DNA from: Microcaldota archaeon
GTDB lineage: Archaea > Micrarchaeota > Micrarchaeia > Micrarchaeales > CABMGC01
Direction: 5' to 3'
DNA: 33,756 bases
Assembly: GCA_028866835.1 (NCBI GenBank)
Contig: JAGWHJ010000012.1
Span: forward strand, 1-33,756
Shown one piece after another: positions 13,711-21,501 of the stretch; the first letter of the stretch is position 1, and the number at the start of each line of letters is the position of its first letter. The position numbers were made by a program, and so were the translations under genes. The notes under the pieces were generated by a model. That model saw only the letters and a list, made by a program, of their open reading frames with translations, was not told the origin of the DNA and did no database searches.

Positions 13711-14982
13711 ATGGAATACATAACCGATTTGCATATGCATTCAAAGTATGCAGGCGCCTGCAGCGAGCACCTCAATCTCGAGAGCATCGGCGGCACTGCT
13801 GCCGAGAAGGGCATAAGGATCGTGGGCACCGGAGACTTCACTCACCCGCTCTGGTTCAGCGAGATAAAGGAGAAGCTCACGGAAGCGGAGGAGGGCAGCG
13901 GCCTGTTCAAGCTCGGCAACTCTCCCACAAGATTCATGCTCAGCTCCGAAGTATGCACGATCTTCGAGCACAAGGCCGCAGCAAGGAAGATACACCACGT
14001 CATACTCGCGCCTGGAATCGAGGTCGTCGAGCAGATAAATGCCTCGCTCTCGAAGTACGGGAGCCTGCAGAGCGATGGCCGTCCGATCCTTAACAAGATG
14101 ACGCCAGCGCATCTCGTAGAGATAGTGATGGGCATAAGCAAGGATGCGTTTGTCTTCCCCGCGCATACCTGGACGCCATGGTACGGTGCCCTCGGCGCTT
14201 TTTCCGGCTTCAACTCCATCAAGGATGCTTACGAAGACCAAGCTAGGCACATACACGCGCTCGAGACCGGCCTGTCGAGCGATCCACCGATGAACTGGAG
14301 GATCTCGGAGCTTGACAAGTACACGCTGATCTCAGGCAGCGATGCCCATTCCCTTCCAAAGATGGGCAGGGAGGCCATAATCGTCGACATGGATGAGAGG
14401 CCTTCCTACGGCAAGGTCATAAGCTCGATAAAGGAGAAGAAGCTGAAGATGACCATCGAGTTCTATCCTGAGGAAGGAAAGTACCACTTCGACGGCCACA
14501 GGAACTGCAACGTGTCGCTGAGCCCAGACGCAGCACGCAAGTACAACGGCAGGTGCCCTGTCTGCGGGAAGAGCCTGACCATCGGCGTTCTGCACAGGAT
14601 CGAGGAACTTGCAGACCGTGAGGAGGGATTCGTTCCTAAAGGCTCGATACCGTACGTGCATGCTATACCGCTGCAGGAGGTGATAGCCTACGTGACCGGC
14701 AAGGGCGAGGGCACGGCGTACGTGCACGACACATACGGCAAGCTGATGGCGGAATTCGGCAGCGAGTTCAACGTGCTCCTGAAGAGCGATCCTGAATCGA
14801 TCGGCAATGTCGACAAGGAGCTGGGCAGGGCCATATCGAACGTACGCGAGGAGAAGGTGAGCATAACGCCGGGCTATGACGGCGTGTTCGGCATCATCGA
14901 CATATTCAACAGGGTAAAGAAGGAGAAGAAACAGGGAAGGCAGAGCGTCATGAAGGACTTCCCAAGCGGAGCCTCGCAGTAA
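13711..14982 (+). CDS. Endonuclease Q (EndoQ)-family PHP-domain repair nuclease
   Basis: EndoQ, known from Thermococcales, some other archaea and a few bacteria, nicks DNA on the 5' side of deaminated bases (uracil, hypoxanthine, xanthine) and abasic sites. The N-terminal PHP metal site TDLHMHSKY (H8, H10) is followed by VGTGDFTHPLW, a family hallmark, then PAHTWTPW and SGSDAHS, which supply further metal ligands. A zinc-binding module (GHRNCNVSL, RCPVCGKSLT, GVLHRIEELADR) lies at about 265-310, and a C-terminal helical arm completes a length (423) typical of EndoQ. Its tight linkage to endonuclease III makes a two-gene base-damage repair unit. The confident reading is family membership; substrate range is inferred from characterised members. 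Confidence 0.9.
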   Translation: MEYITDLHMHSKYAGACSEHLNLESIGGTAAEKGIRIVGTGDFTHPLWFSEIKEKLTEAEEGSGLFKLGNSPTRFMLSSEVCTIFEHKAAARKIHHVILAPGIEVVEQINASLSKYGSLQSDGRPILNKMTPAHLVEIVMGISKDAFVFPAHTWTPWYGALGAFSGFNSIKDAYEDQARHIHALETGLSSDPPMNWRISELDKYTLISGSDAHSLPKMGREAIIVDMDERPSYGKVISSIKEKKLKMTIEFYPEEGKYHFDGHRNCNVSLSPDAARKYNGRCPVCGKSLTIGVLHRIEELADREEGFVPKGSIPYVHAIPLQEVIAYVTGKGEGTAYVHDTYGKLMAEFGSEFNVLLKSDPESIGNVDKELGRAISNVREEKVSITPGYDGVFGIIDIFNRVKKEKKQGRQSVMKDFPSGASQ

Positions 14983-15003
14983 AGCCGAAATCACTGTATA
15001 AGC

Positions 15004-15012
15004 CTTTTAAAT
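15004..15012 (+). promoter_or_regulatory. TATA box for the Lon-like protease
   Basis: CTTTTAAAT is centred about 28 bp before ATG 15036 and supports a leaderless start there rather than at TTG 15018. Confidence 0.6.
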
Positions 15013-15035
15013 GCTTCTTGCGCAAGTGTAGTAAT

Positions 15036-16883
15036 ATGCTAAAGAATTACATGGCATTAGCCATCATGCTGGTCATGCTATCGGGCATAAGCAGCGCCTA
15101 CGTCTCAAGCATACATGCGCCTGCCGTGCTCCTAAATGAGGACAAGGGCACCCTTACAATAATAAAGCTGAATCTTACTCCCGGCAACGGAACAGTGACG
15201 GTGAACAACGGCACTGGCGTTGCGCAGTCAACGATACAGTCCGCAGCCATAGCCGCTGCATACGCATCGAACTACACCGGGGTAAATGACCTGCGGTACA
15301 ATTTCAACTACAACATCAATTCGAACTCCTCAAACGTATCCGGGCCCAGCGCCGGCCTTGCGATGACGCTTCTTGCGATATCGGCGATACAGCACAGGCC
15401 GCTGCCCACCAATTTCACCGTCACCGGTACGATAAATCCGAACGGTACTGTCGGCGAGATCGGCGGCGTGTACGACAAGGTGGGCGCCGCAAACGCATCC
15501 AGGCTGGACTTTGCGATAGTGCCATGGGCTCCGAACGACAGCCTGGAATACCTGCTCTACTACATCTCTCAGCAGCACTATGACATGCCGCTCGTCATGG
15601 CGAGGAACGTCTCGCAGGCGCTCAGGTATGTCTACGGGCAGTCGGCAGTGAAACCCCTCCAGTACAACATCTCGCAGGACCTTCATGCAAACCTTCTCCA
15701 GAATGCCAGCGCAACATGCAACGCCTGCGACAACGGGACATTCTCGCTCCTTGCAAATTACACGTTCAACACCACCAAGTCGGAGATAGACCTGATAAAC
15801 GGCAGCCGCTACGGCAACGTTAAGCTGCAGATGCTGAGCCAGCTCCGCCAGTACGAGGCGATAGCAAGGAAGGGATACCTGTACGTCGGCGCAGACTACG
15901 CCTTCCTGGAGTACCAGGAGGCATTCATCTTCGCCAATGCGGACAACTTCAACACCGCGAACGCCACAACCGTCCTTGATGGCGCGACGTCGTTCTGCAG
16001 ATCGGTGATTCCGCCGCAGCTGACAAGCACCAATTACGAATACATAGTCGGAGGCGAGCTAAGGCAGTCGTGGGCGAACATCACGATAGCAAACGCACAC
16101 ACTGTGCTCAACGATTCCCAGTCAACTGACGAGATAATAACCGCCCTGTACACCGTCGCCCCGGCATACGGATGGTGCCAGGGCGCGCACGTCATGTACT
16201 CGATAGCGGGGCTTATCGGCGGAACCCCGATAGCGTTTTCGAATTCCCTCAAGGCCCGGGCATCTAATGCGTATCAGAACTCTTCCGCATTGCCTCCAGA
16301 CCTGTACACTGAGGCCGTGATGGGCAATTACCGCCTCAACGATTATGCCGCCACGATATACGCGAGCGCTTATTCCAGCGCATTCGGCACACCTGCGCCC
16401 GCGATCTCATCAAGCAGGAGCGGCGCAGCTGCCGTAGGCAGCATGGTAAGGAACGCATCGGCAAACTCCCTCGGCGTATGGTCGCAGCAGTTTGCTGACG
16501 AGGCCCAGTTCTACATGAACGAGGCGAACCTGTCATCCAATTCCACTTACAAGAAAGGACTCCTGCTCAATGCCTACACCACCGCCGTCCTCTCCGAATA
16601 CATCTCGTCCGCGAACAGGCTTCTCATGTCGAACCTGGATTATAATGTGACGACGATAACGCCGGTCAATGCTAGCCTGCAGGCGCAGGTGAACCAGCTT
16701 TCGCAGTCGCTCAATTCATCACAGGAAGACGTCGCGAAGCTCTCAGCGGAGGTCTTCAACGAGCAAATACTGATACTGGCAATCATCGTGATACTCATCA
16801 TAGTCGTCATGATGCAGCTGCGAATCCTCAAGAGGCAGCAGCAACAGTTCCAGAGGCGCCCGGCAAGGAGGCAAAGCCGATGA
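15036..16883 (+). CDS. Secreted, membrane-anchored Lon-type (S16) serine protease
   Basis: An N-terminal signal peptide (YMALAIMLVMLSGISSA) is followed by a Lon-type proteolytic domain facing outside. The catalytic Ser is S105 in SGPSAGLAMTL and the Lys is K148 in GEIGGVYDKVGAA; their 43-residue separation equals that of E. coli Lon (S679/K722). There is no AAA+ ATPase module, so this is the ATP-independent archaeal Lon-like type (similar to COG1750). The middle 350 residues are helical with many N-glycosylation sequons and a pair of Cys in TCNACD. A coiled coil (SLQAQVNQLSQSLN) precedes the C-terminal TM helix (ILILAIIVILIIVVMMQLRI) and a Gln/Arg-rich cytoplasmic tail. It overlaps the HIT gene by 4 bp (ATGA). 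Probably processes or degrades surface proteins. Confidence 0.9.
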   Translation: MLKNYMALAIMLVMLSGISSAYVSSIHAPAVLLNEDKGTLTIIKLNLTPGNGTVTVNNGTGVAQSTIQSAAIAAAYASNYTGVNDLRYNFNYNINSNSSNVSGPSAGLAMTLLAISAIQHRPLPTNFTVTGTINPNGTVGEIGGVYDKVGAANASRLDFAIVPWAPNDSLEYLLYYISQQHYDMPLVMARNVSQALRYVYGQSAVKPLQYNISQDLHANLLQNASATCNACDNGTFSLLANYTFNTTKSEIDLINGSRYGNVKLQMLSQLRQYEAIARKGYLYVGADYAFLEYQEAFIFANADNFNTANATTVLDGATSFCRSVIPPQLTSTNYEYIVGGELRQSWANITIANAHTVLNDSQSTDEIITALYTVAPAYGWCQGAHVMYSIAGLIGGTPIAFSNSLKARASNAYQNSSALPPDLYTEAVMGNYRLNDYAATIYASAYSSAFGTPAPAISSSRSGAAAVGSMVRNASANSLGVWSQQFADEAQFYMNEANLSSNSTYKKGLLLNAYTTAVLSEYISSANRLLMSNLDYNVTTITPVNASLQAQVNQLSQSLNSSQEDVAKLSAEVFNEQILILAIIVILIIVVMMQLRILKRQQQQFQRRPARRQSR

Positions 16884-17350
16884 CCGAGTTCGACCCGTTC
16901 TGCTCAAGGGAAGCCTTCGGAAAGACCGTATTCTTCGAATCGAGGCACTTCATGGCCCTGTACGATATCAACCCGGTCGTAAGGGGCCACATCCTTCTGG
17001 TTCCGAGGAGGCACGTTACGGATCCGCTCCAGCTTACTGCAGAGGAATCCGATGACTCGAGAAAGGCAATGCGGAGAGTGGTCCCTCGAATACTCGATAT
17101 ATACGATGCAAGCGAGGGCTCATACAACATGACCATGCAGGTAGGCCCTTACTCGGGAAGGTCGATATCACACATACACATGCACATAATACCGCGGAAC
17201 AGGTCGGACCCGTATCACGGCAAGGGCCTCGGCATATACAAGGACATAGAGAGGAATGTGCCGCGCTTCGGCTGGGATGAGGTAAGCAGGGAGATAAAGA
17301 TGCTCAGGAAGGAATTCAAATATGGGGCAGGGCGGCAGACACAAGAATAG
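16880..17350 (+). CDS. HIT-family nucleotide hydrolase/transferase
   Basis: Histidine-triad protein that acts on nucleoside phosphoramidates or dinucleotides. The active-site motif is H98-I-H100-M-H102 in SISHIHMHIIPR, and GHILLVPRRHVTDPLQLT is the typical upstream strand and loop of HIT proteins. Length is 156 residues with a short C-terminal helical tail. Hint-like, Fhit-like and GalT-like subfamilies cannot be separated here. Its ATG overlaps the protease stop, suggesting co-translation, although a functional link between the two is not obvious. Its last 35 bp overlap the 3' end of the convergent UbiA gene. Confidence 0.9.
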   Translation: MTEFDPFCSREAFGKTVFFESRHFMALYDINPVVRGHILLVPRRHVTDPLQLTAEESDDSRKAMRRVVPRILDIYDASEGSYNMTMQVGPYSGRSISHIHMHIIPRNRSDPYHGKGLGIYKDIERNVPRFGWDEVSREIKMLRKEFKYGAGRQTQE

Positions 17351-18182
17351 CGAGTATGGCGATGCCCATACCGAGCAGCGAGACGTTCCTGAGCCTTGAG
17401 TGCTCCTTTGCGGTGTGCTTTTCCTTCATGTAGGCGCAAGCGGCGTAGGCGAGCATAAAGTCCGATACCGCTATTATGATCCCGTATGCCGGGTTAAGCA
17501 TGAATGGCGGCGTATAAATGAAAAGGTACGCGCTCATCAGTATGGCGATCAGGTAGAGAGCGGCCGCGACTGCTGCCGCGTTCCTGACGCCTATCTTCTG
17601 CGGCAGGCTGGCAACGCCGCGCTCCCTGTCGCCCTTGTAGTCCCTTATGGTCCCGTGTATCTCGCGCGCCAGTCCGCTGAAGAAGACCATGACTGACACG
17701 AGCATCGCTGCGTTGCCTACGTACTGCGATACCACGTAGCTCCCGTAGATGAACGGTATCACCATCGTAAAGGCTATGTATACGTTCCCCAGCAGCAGGA
17801 TCTCCTTAAGCTTCCAGCTGTAGGCTATCGAAAGTATTGCGAATACCAGCGCGATCAGGAGCGCGTTCGCCCCCAGCGGTATGCTTGCGCCTATGCCTAT
17901 CGTCATCGCCGCATCCGCCACGAAGAGCGCTCCTATGGGCGATATGGTGCCCCTGACCAGCGGCCTGTGGATCTTGCCGTTCTTCCTGTCGACCTCTATG
18001 TCGAAGTAGTCGTTTATCGCGAACGAGCCCATGCTTATGAACACTGGCGTGATCAGGCTGAGTACCAGCACAGGCAGCTGCGGAAGGCCTCCAGCGAGGA
18101 ACTCGGCCGCAATGACCGCAAAGACGAGCATCGCGCTGTGCTCTATCCTTGTCAGTTTGAGTATCTCGATGACCTTACCCAT
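17316..18182 (-). CDS. ubiA: UbiA-family prenyltransferase, probably digeranylgeranylglyceryl phosphate synthase
   Basis: Polytopic membrane enzyme that attaches a prenyl chain to an acceptor; in archaea the usual UbiA family member makes the second ether bond of membrane lipids (DGGGP synthase). Both Asp-rich Mg/diphosphate motifs are intact: N57-D-Y-F-D61-I-E-V-D65 followed by RKNGKIHRPL, and D181-Y-K-G-D185 followed by RERGVASLP. About eight or nine hydrophobic segments span the 288 residues. The start ATG at 18182 lies about 26 bp from the TATA box, so the mRNA is probably leaderless. A quinone- or haem-type UbiA is possible, but the archaeal context and length favour the lipid enzyme. 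Convergent with, and overlapping by 35 bp, the HIT gene. Confidence 0.88.
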   Translation of the reverse strand: MGKVIEILKLTRIEHSAMLVFAVIAAEFLAGGLPQLPVLVLSLITPVFISMGSFAINDYFDIEVDRKNGKIHRPLVRGTISPIGALFVADAAMTIGIGASIPLGANALLIALVFAILSIAYSWKLKEILLLGNVYIAFTMVIPFIYGSYVVSQYVGNAAMLVSVMVFFSGLAREIHGTIRDYKGDRERGVASLPQKIGVRNAAAVAAALYLIAILMSAYLFIYTPPFMLNPAYGIIIAVSDFMLAYAACAYMKEKHTAKEHSRLRNVSLLGMGIAILAILVSAALPHI

Positions 18183-18202
18183 GGGTGAATCTGGTTAGGA
18201 GA

Positions 18203-18213
18203 GCTTTATATCC
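18203..18213. promoter_or_regulatory. Shared divergent TATA region between ubiA and gnd
   Basis: GCTTTATATCC reads as a TATA box in both directions: about 26 bp from the ubiA ATG (minus strand), and about 25 bp before a predicted plus-strand start near 18232 for gnd. No second box is seen for either gene. Confidence 0.5.
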
Positions 18214-18218
18214 TTATT

Positions 18219-18234
18219 CGTAGAGATATCTACG
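18219..18234. promoter_or_regulatory. Inverted repeat CGTAGA-GATA-TCTACG at the gnd promoter (possible operator)
   Basis: Perfect 6-bp arms with a 4-bp centre, ending at the predicted gnd initiation point and just downstream of the shared TATA box, where a bound repressor would block initiation. Confidence 0.4.
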
Positions 18235-18274
18235 CAGTGGATGGTTTTCAATCGCACAACGTGGAGGTGTGCCT

Positions 18275-19189
18275 ATGAAAGACAAAAGCATTGGAATAGT
18301 CGGACTAGGGAAGATGGGAGGGAACATAGCGCTGAGGCTTATAAGCAAGGGATACAGCGTATCCGCGTTCAACAGGTCAAAGGAGCCCCTCGACGAGGTC
18401 GCAAGGAAGGGCGCGAAGCCGTTCTCGTCCCTTGAGGAACTTGTCAATTCACTTGATAAGCCGAGGATTGTGTGGCTCATGCTTCCTGCAGGAGAGGTCA
18501 CGCTGTCCCATGCAAGGGAGCTCCTTAAGCTCTGCAGCAGCGGCGACATCGTGATAGACGGATCGAACTCGTTGTACAGCGAGGCGAAGACGCTTCACGG
18601 GGAACTCAAGGCCAAGGGCGTAGACTTCCTCGATGCCGGATGCAGCGGCGGCCCAGGCGGCGCCCTCAACGGCATGTCGATAATGGTCGGCGGAGACAAG
18701 GACGTCTTCGCAAGGATGGAGTATCTGTTCAAGGACCTCGGCGTTGAGAATGGCTACCTGTACGTCGGAGCTGCCGGCTCCGGGCACTTCACGAAGATGG
18801 TGCACAATGCGATAGAGTACGGGATGATGCAGGCAATCGGGGAAGGCCTGGAGCTCATAGAGCGCGGCCCTTACAAGGGCATAGATGCGGCTGGCCTCTG
18901 CAACCTCTGGAACAACGGCTCGGTAATACGCGGCTACCTGATAGAGCTCGCCGGGAGGGCCATGCTAAAGGATCCGCACCTCTCGAACACCGCGCCTTAC
19001 GTCGAGGATACCGGAGAGGGAAGGTGGGCCGTCCAGACGGCGATAGAGTACGACGTCCCATTCAATGTCATAACGAGCTCGCTCTACGAGCGCTTCAGCT
19101 CGAGATCAGCTTACAGGTTCAACCACAGGGTCCTGGCGGCGCTGAGGCATGAATTCGGGGGGCATTCGACAAAGCCGGCGGAGAAGTGA
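18275..19189 (+). CDS. gnd: 6-phosphogluconate dehydrogenase, short (GntZ/YqeC-like) type
   Basis: Oxidatively decarboxylates 6-phosphogluconate to ribulose 5-phosphate. The N-terminal Rossmann motif is GIVGLGKMGGN (G10, G12, G15); DAGCSGGPGGALNG is the family substrate loop, and GHFTKMVHNAIEYGMMQAIGEG carries the catalytic Lys and Asn. At about 304 residues it is the short type usually linked to NAD-dependent enzymes, not the 470-residue form. ATG 18275 is chosen because GGAGGTG (18263-18269) is an excellent Shine-Dalgarno site 5 nt away; the in-frame GTG 18269 overlaps that site. The next gene, an oxidoreductase, begins 4 bp after the stop. Oxidative pentose phosphate steps are uncommon in archaea, so the pair deserves attention. 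Confidence 0.9.
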   Translation: MKDKSIGIVGLGKMGGNIALRLISKGYSVSAFNRSKEPLDEVARKGAKPFSSLEELVNSLDKPRIVWLMLPAGEVTLSHARELLKLCSSGDIVIDGSNSLYSEAKTLHGELKAKGVDFLDAGCSGGPGGALNGMSIMVGGDKDVFARMEYLFKDLGVENGYLYVGAAGSGHFTKMVHNAIEYGMMQAIGEGLELIERGPYKGIDAAGLCNLWNNGSVIRGYLIELAGRAMLKDPHLSNTAPYVEDTGEGRWAVQTAIEYDVPFNVITSSLYERFSSRSAYRFNHRVLAALRHEFGGHSTKPAEK

Positions 19190-19193
19190 TCCA

Positions 19194-20315
19194 ATGACTT
19201 ACAATCTCGGCGTGGTAGGCGTAGGCCACTGGTTCGAGCGCCTCTACGCGGGCATGGTAAAGACCAATGACATACGCCTACTGAAGGTGGCAAGCGCAAG
19301 CGGCATAGAGAAGAAGCGCGACCAGATCTCGCGCCTCGGCGTCCCCGAGGAGAACTACTACAAGATCGATGGTTTCGACATAAACGACGGCTTCTTCGAC
19401 GGCATCGATGCAGTCCAGATCTCCGACCCTGTCGAATTCCACGCGAGCCAGACGCTCCAGGCGCTCTCCAGGGGCGTCGCTACAATAACGGAGAAGTCGT
19501 GGGCTGCAAACAGGGCCGACTTCGACAAGGTCGTGAAGTACATAACCGCCAATGGCCTTGAAGAGAAGAGCTACCTGCACCTCCATTACCTCCACAAGCT
19601 TCTGACCATAGAGCTCCCAGAACTGCTGACCAAGTTCACCGGCGAGCACGGCAGGATAGTCGGGACATCGGCCACCTTCTTCGAGGTAGAGAACCTCGGG
19701 GAGCAGACAAAGAGGAAATGGCTCTTCTCGATGAACAACGGCGGCCTCTTCATGGACTGGATCCATCCCTTCGAGGTATATTTCAGGGGCGCTGGCGCAG
19801 CAAGGATGGACCTCTCCGACATAACGAACTACATGGTCAACGACAAGTACAGCACTGTCAATCCCACAGGGGTTTACGCCCATTCGGGGCTCGAAGGCGA
19901 GTTCTTCAAGAAGCGCGTGCACGCAAAGATAAGGATAGCGAAGGGCGTCGGCGTCGGGCAGCAGAAGGAGGCGATGGCATTCGTCTTCGAATCGGGCCAC
20001 CGCCTCGGCCTGAACTTCATCCACTCCGAGATAGAGTTCACGTCGGACATACGCGGAACATGGGAGCTTTACGATGCAGACGGCCTCCTTGTAGATTCCG
20101 GCGCGCCGAAAGGCCCGACCTCATCCGACATACTCGTCAATGACATCGTGTGCCTCTGCAAGGGGAAGAACCTGGGCCTCACCGTGCAAGATGTTGCATT
20201 CCTGTTCAAGCCGCAATGGCAGTACCAGGATTCGGTAAGCAAAAGCGGAGAACTCGTCAAGGACAGGAACGAGGTCGAGGGCTTCATCAGCGATGGGCTT
20301 GCCAACAAGGTGTAG
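19194..20315 (+). CDS. Gfo/Idh/MocA-family NAD(P)-dependent oxidoreductase
   Basis: The N-terminal Rossmann fold (YNLGVVGVGHWFERL) and typical IDAVQISDPVEFHASQTLQAL segment identify the glucose-fructose oxidoreductase / inositol dehydrogenase family; the usual EKP motif is modified to TEKSWA. The C-terminal half is the mixed alpha/beta substrate domain (NNGGLFMDWIHPFEVYFRG). Length is 373 residues from ATG 19194, which immediately precedes the first strand; upstream in-frame codons lie inside gnd. These enzymes oxidise or reduce sugars, sugar phosphates or related polyols. Placement 4 bp behind 6-phosphogluconate dehydrogenase suggests a sugar(-phosphate) substrate feeding 6-phosphogluconate, which is inference only. 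Confidence 0.85.
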   Translation: MTYNLGVVGVGHWFERLYAGMVKTNDIRLLKVASASGIEKKRDQISRLGVPEENYYKIDGFDINDGFFDGIDAVQISDPVEFHASQTLQALSRGVATITEKSWAANRADFDKVVKYITANGLEEKSYLHLHYLHKLLTIELPELLTKFTGEHGRIVGTSATFFEVENLGEQTKRKWLFSMNNGGLFMDWIHPFEVYFRGAGAARMDLSDITNYMVNDKYSTVNPTGVYAHSGLEGEFFKKRVHAKIRIAKGVGVGQQKEAMAFVFESGHRLGLNFIHSEIEFTSDIRGTWELYDADGLLVDSGAPKGPTSSDILVNDIVCLCKGKNLGLTVQDVAFLFKPQWQYQDSVSKSGELVKDRNEVEGFISDGLANKV

Positions 20316-20340
20316 AAATCTGCCAATCATGCACAGCAGG

Positions 20341-20349
20341 TATTTATAG
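20341..20349 (+). promoter_or_regulatory. TATA box for the gene at 20373
   Basis: TATTTATAG is centred about 28 bp before ATG 20373, giving a leaderless or near-leaderless transcript. Confidence 0.55.
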
Positions 20350-20372
20350 TTTGCAGTGGAATAATATGGAAT

Positions 20373-20645
20373 ATGCCAAATAATCCGGCCAGAGGTTACG
20401 GCGACATAAGCGAACCTCCGGAGAAAGTGGTGTACGTCAACTCCGCAGAGGACAGCGAATACTCGTACGACCCTCCCGACCCTGTGACCACCGGCGGGGG
20501 CATCAATGCGCAGAACACTTCCGATCCCGCGGACCCTCCGGCAAAGAAGTCGGGCGGCGGCAAATGGCTTATGCTGATGCTGGTCATACTGATAATCGCT
20601 GCAGCCTTATACGTCTTCTACTTCCATGTGAACATAAAGGTGTGA
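20373..20645 (+). CDS. Small tail-anchored membrane protein with a Pro/Gly/Ser-rich head
   Basis: 90 residues, unrecognised. A disordered, acidic, Pro/Ser/Gly-rich N-terminal 63 residues (DPPDPVTTGGG, DPADPPAKKSGGG) precede one C-terminal TM helix (WLMLMLVILIIAAALYVFYF) and a six-residue tail. The topology could be tail-anchored with the head in the cytoplasm. It heads a two-gene unit with the rhodanese-like gene, whose Shine-Dalgarno site lies inside its last codons. Confidence 0.7.
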   Translation: MPNNPARGYGDISEPPEKVVYVNSAEDSEYSYDPPDPVTTGGGINAQNTSDPADPPAKKSGGGKWLMLMLVILIIAAALYVFYFHVNIKV

Positions 20646-20649
20646 TGAA

Positions 20650-21000
20650 TTGCCGCAGTACGGGCTTGAGATAGACGAGCGCGAAGCGAAGGAGATAGCA
20701 GGAGCTGGCGCGAAGGTCTTCGTCTTCTGGAACAGCCAGCACGACCTCGAATACGTCGAGCAGGTTCTCGGCGCCAGGCCCGGCAATGTCGAAGGCATGG
20801 ACATAGAGGCGGCAAGGCGCATAGTCATGGGGGGCGAGGCTGCCAGCGAGGTAAGGAAGATCGGCAGCCGTTTCGATGGCGCCGTGATAGTCTGTCCCCA
20901 TGGCAACACGTCAAGGAGGTTCGCAGAGGCGCTCTCCGCGGCCGGGATCAAGTCGTACAGCCTAAGGCGCGGACTCGAGGGCCTGAGGGGCAGGGCCTGA
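20650..21000 (+). CDS. Rhodanese-like small protein
   Basis: 116 residues. The last third, FDGAVIVCPHGNTSRRFAEA followed by LSAAGIKSYSLRRGLEGL, matches the rhodanese active-site strand, loop and following helix; C82 is the candidate catalytic or persulfide cysteine. The loop CPHGNTSR departs from the usual six-residue CRxGx(R/T/S) loop, and the first half is not a textbook rhodanese domain, so sulfurtransferase activity is uncertain and a Cdc25/phosphatase-like role cannot be excluded. Start is TTG 20650, preceded by AAAGGTG with a spacing of about 7 nt. Cytoplasmic; co-transcribed with the small membrane protein upstream. Confidence 0.7.
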   Translation: MPQYGLEIDEREAKEIAGAGAKVFVFWNSQHDLEYVEQVLGARPGNVEGMDIEAARRIVMGGEAASEVRKIGSRFDGAVIVCPHGNTSRRFAEALSAAGIKSYSLRRGLEGLRGRA

Positions 21001-21006
21001 GAATGG

Positions 21007-21016
21007 GTTTTAAAAA
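21007..21016 (+). promoter_or_regulatory. TATA box for the gene at 21037
   Basis: TTTTAAAAAC lies about 26 bp before GTG 21037, consistent with a leaderless GTG start; ATG 21049 would have a 12-nt leader. Confidence 0.5.
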
Positions 21017-21036
21017 CCTTCCTTGCGCTATCTATT

Positions 21037-21438
21037 GTGGGTATAGGTATGGCAAAAGGGAATAAACCTAATCACGTAGCGTTCACATTCGAGTTCGTCG
21101 GGGCATTCATGTTCCTTGTTATACTGATCGGTGTGGTTGCATCTGGCGCGAGCTACGGCAGCGTCATCGGGCAGCTGGCGCAGTCGTCCAACTCGTTCTG
21201 GCTGCCTATAGTCTACGGCGTCGCAGTGGCGGGCACGATCTCGCTCTTCTGCATAAGCTTCACCAACCTGACAAGGGAGAATCCGGCGTTCAAGTACGCT
21301 CCCTACATAGCGGTCGCGAACGGGTCCGCATGGGCCGTCCTTGCGGCAGGTAACACCTTCCTAAGCGCGCTGGCGCTGATATCGTTCGGACTTTCGCTCG
21401 CGGGCGCACTGATAGGCCTGAGCGAGGTTGCAAACTGA
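21037..21438 (+). CDS. Small four-helix integral membrane protein
   Basis: 133 residues (129 from the alternative ATG 21049), family not recognised. Four hydrophobic helices cover most of the chain: about 19-38, 57-80, 90-110 and 112-128. Loops are short and weakly charged, with NLTRENPAFKY between helices 2 and 3. No channel, transporter or enzyme motif is visible. Monogenic, convergent with the minus-strand gene at 21502. Confidence 0.7.
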   Translation: MGIGMAKGNKPNHVAFTFEFVGAFMFLVILIGVVASGASYGSVIGQLAQSSNSFWLPIVYGVAVAGTISLFCISFTNLTRENPAFKYAPYIAVANGSAWAVLAAGNTFLSALALISFGLSLAGALIGLSEVAN

Positions 21439-21501
21439 AAAGGAACAGCCCGAAGGAGTAGAACCCTAAGATAAGAGGACTAGCCCTGCTTCTGTGCCGG
21501 C

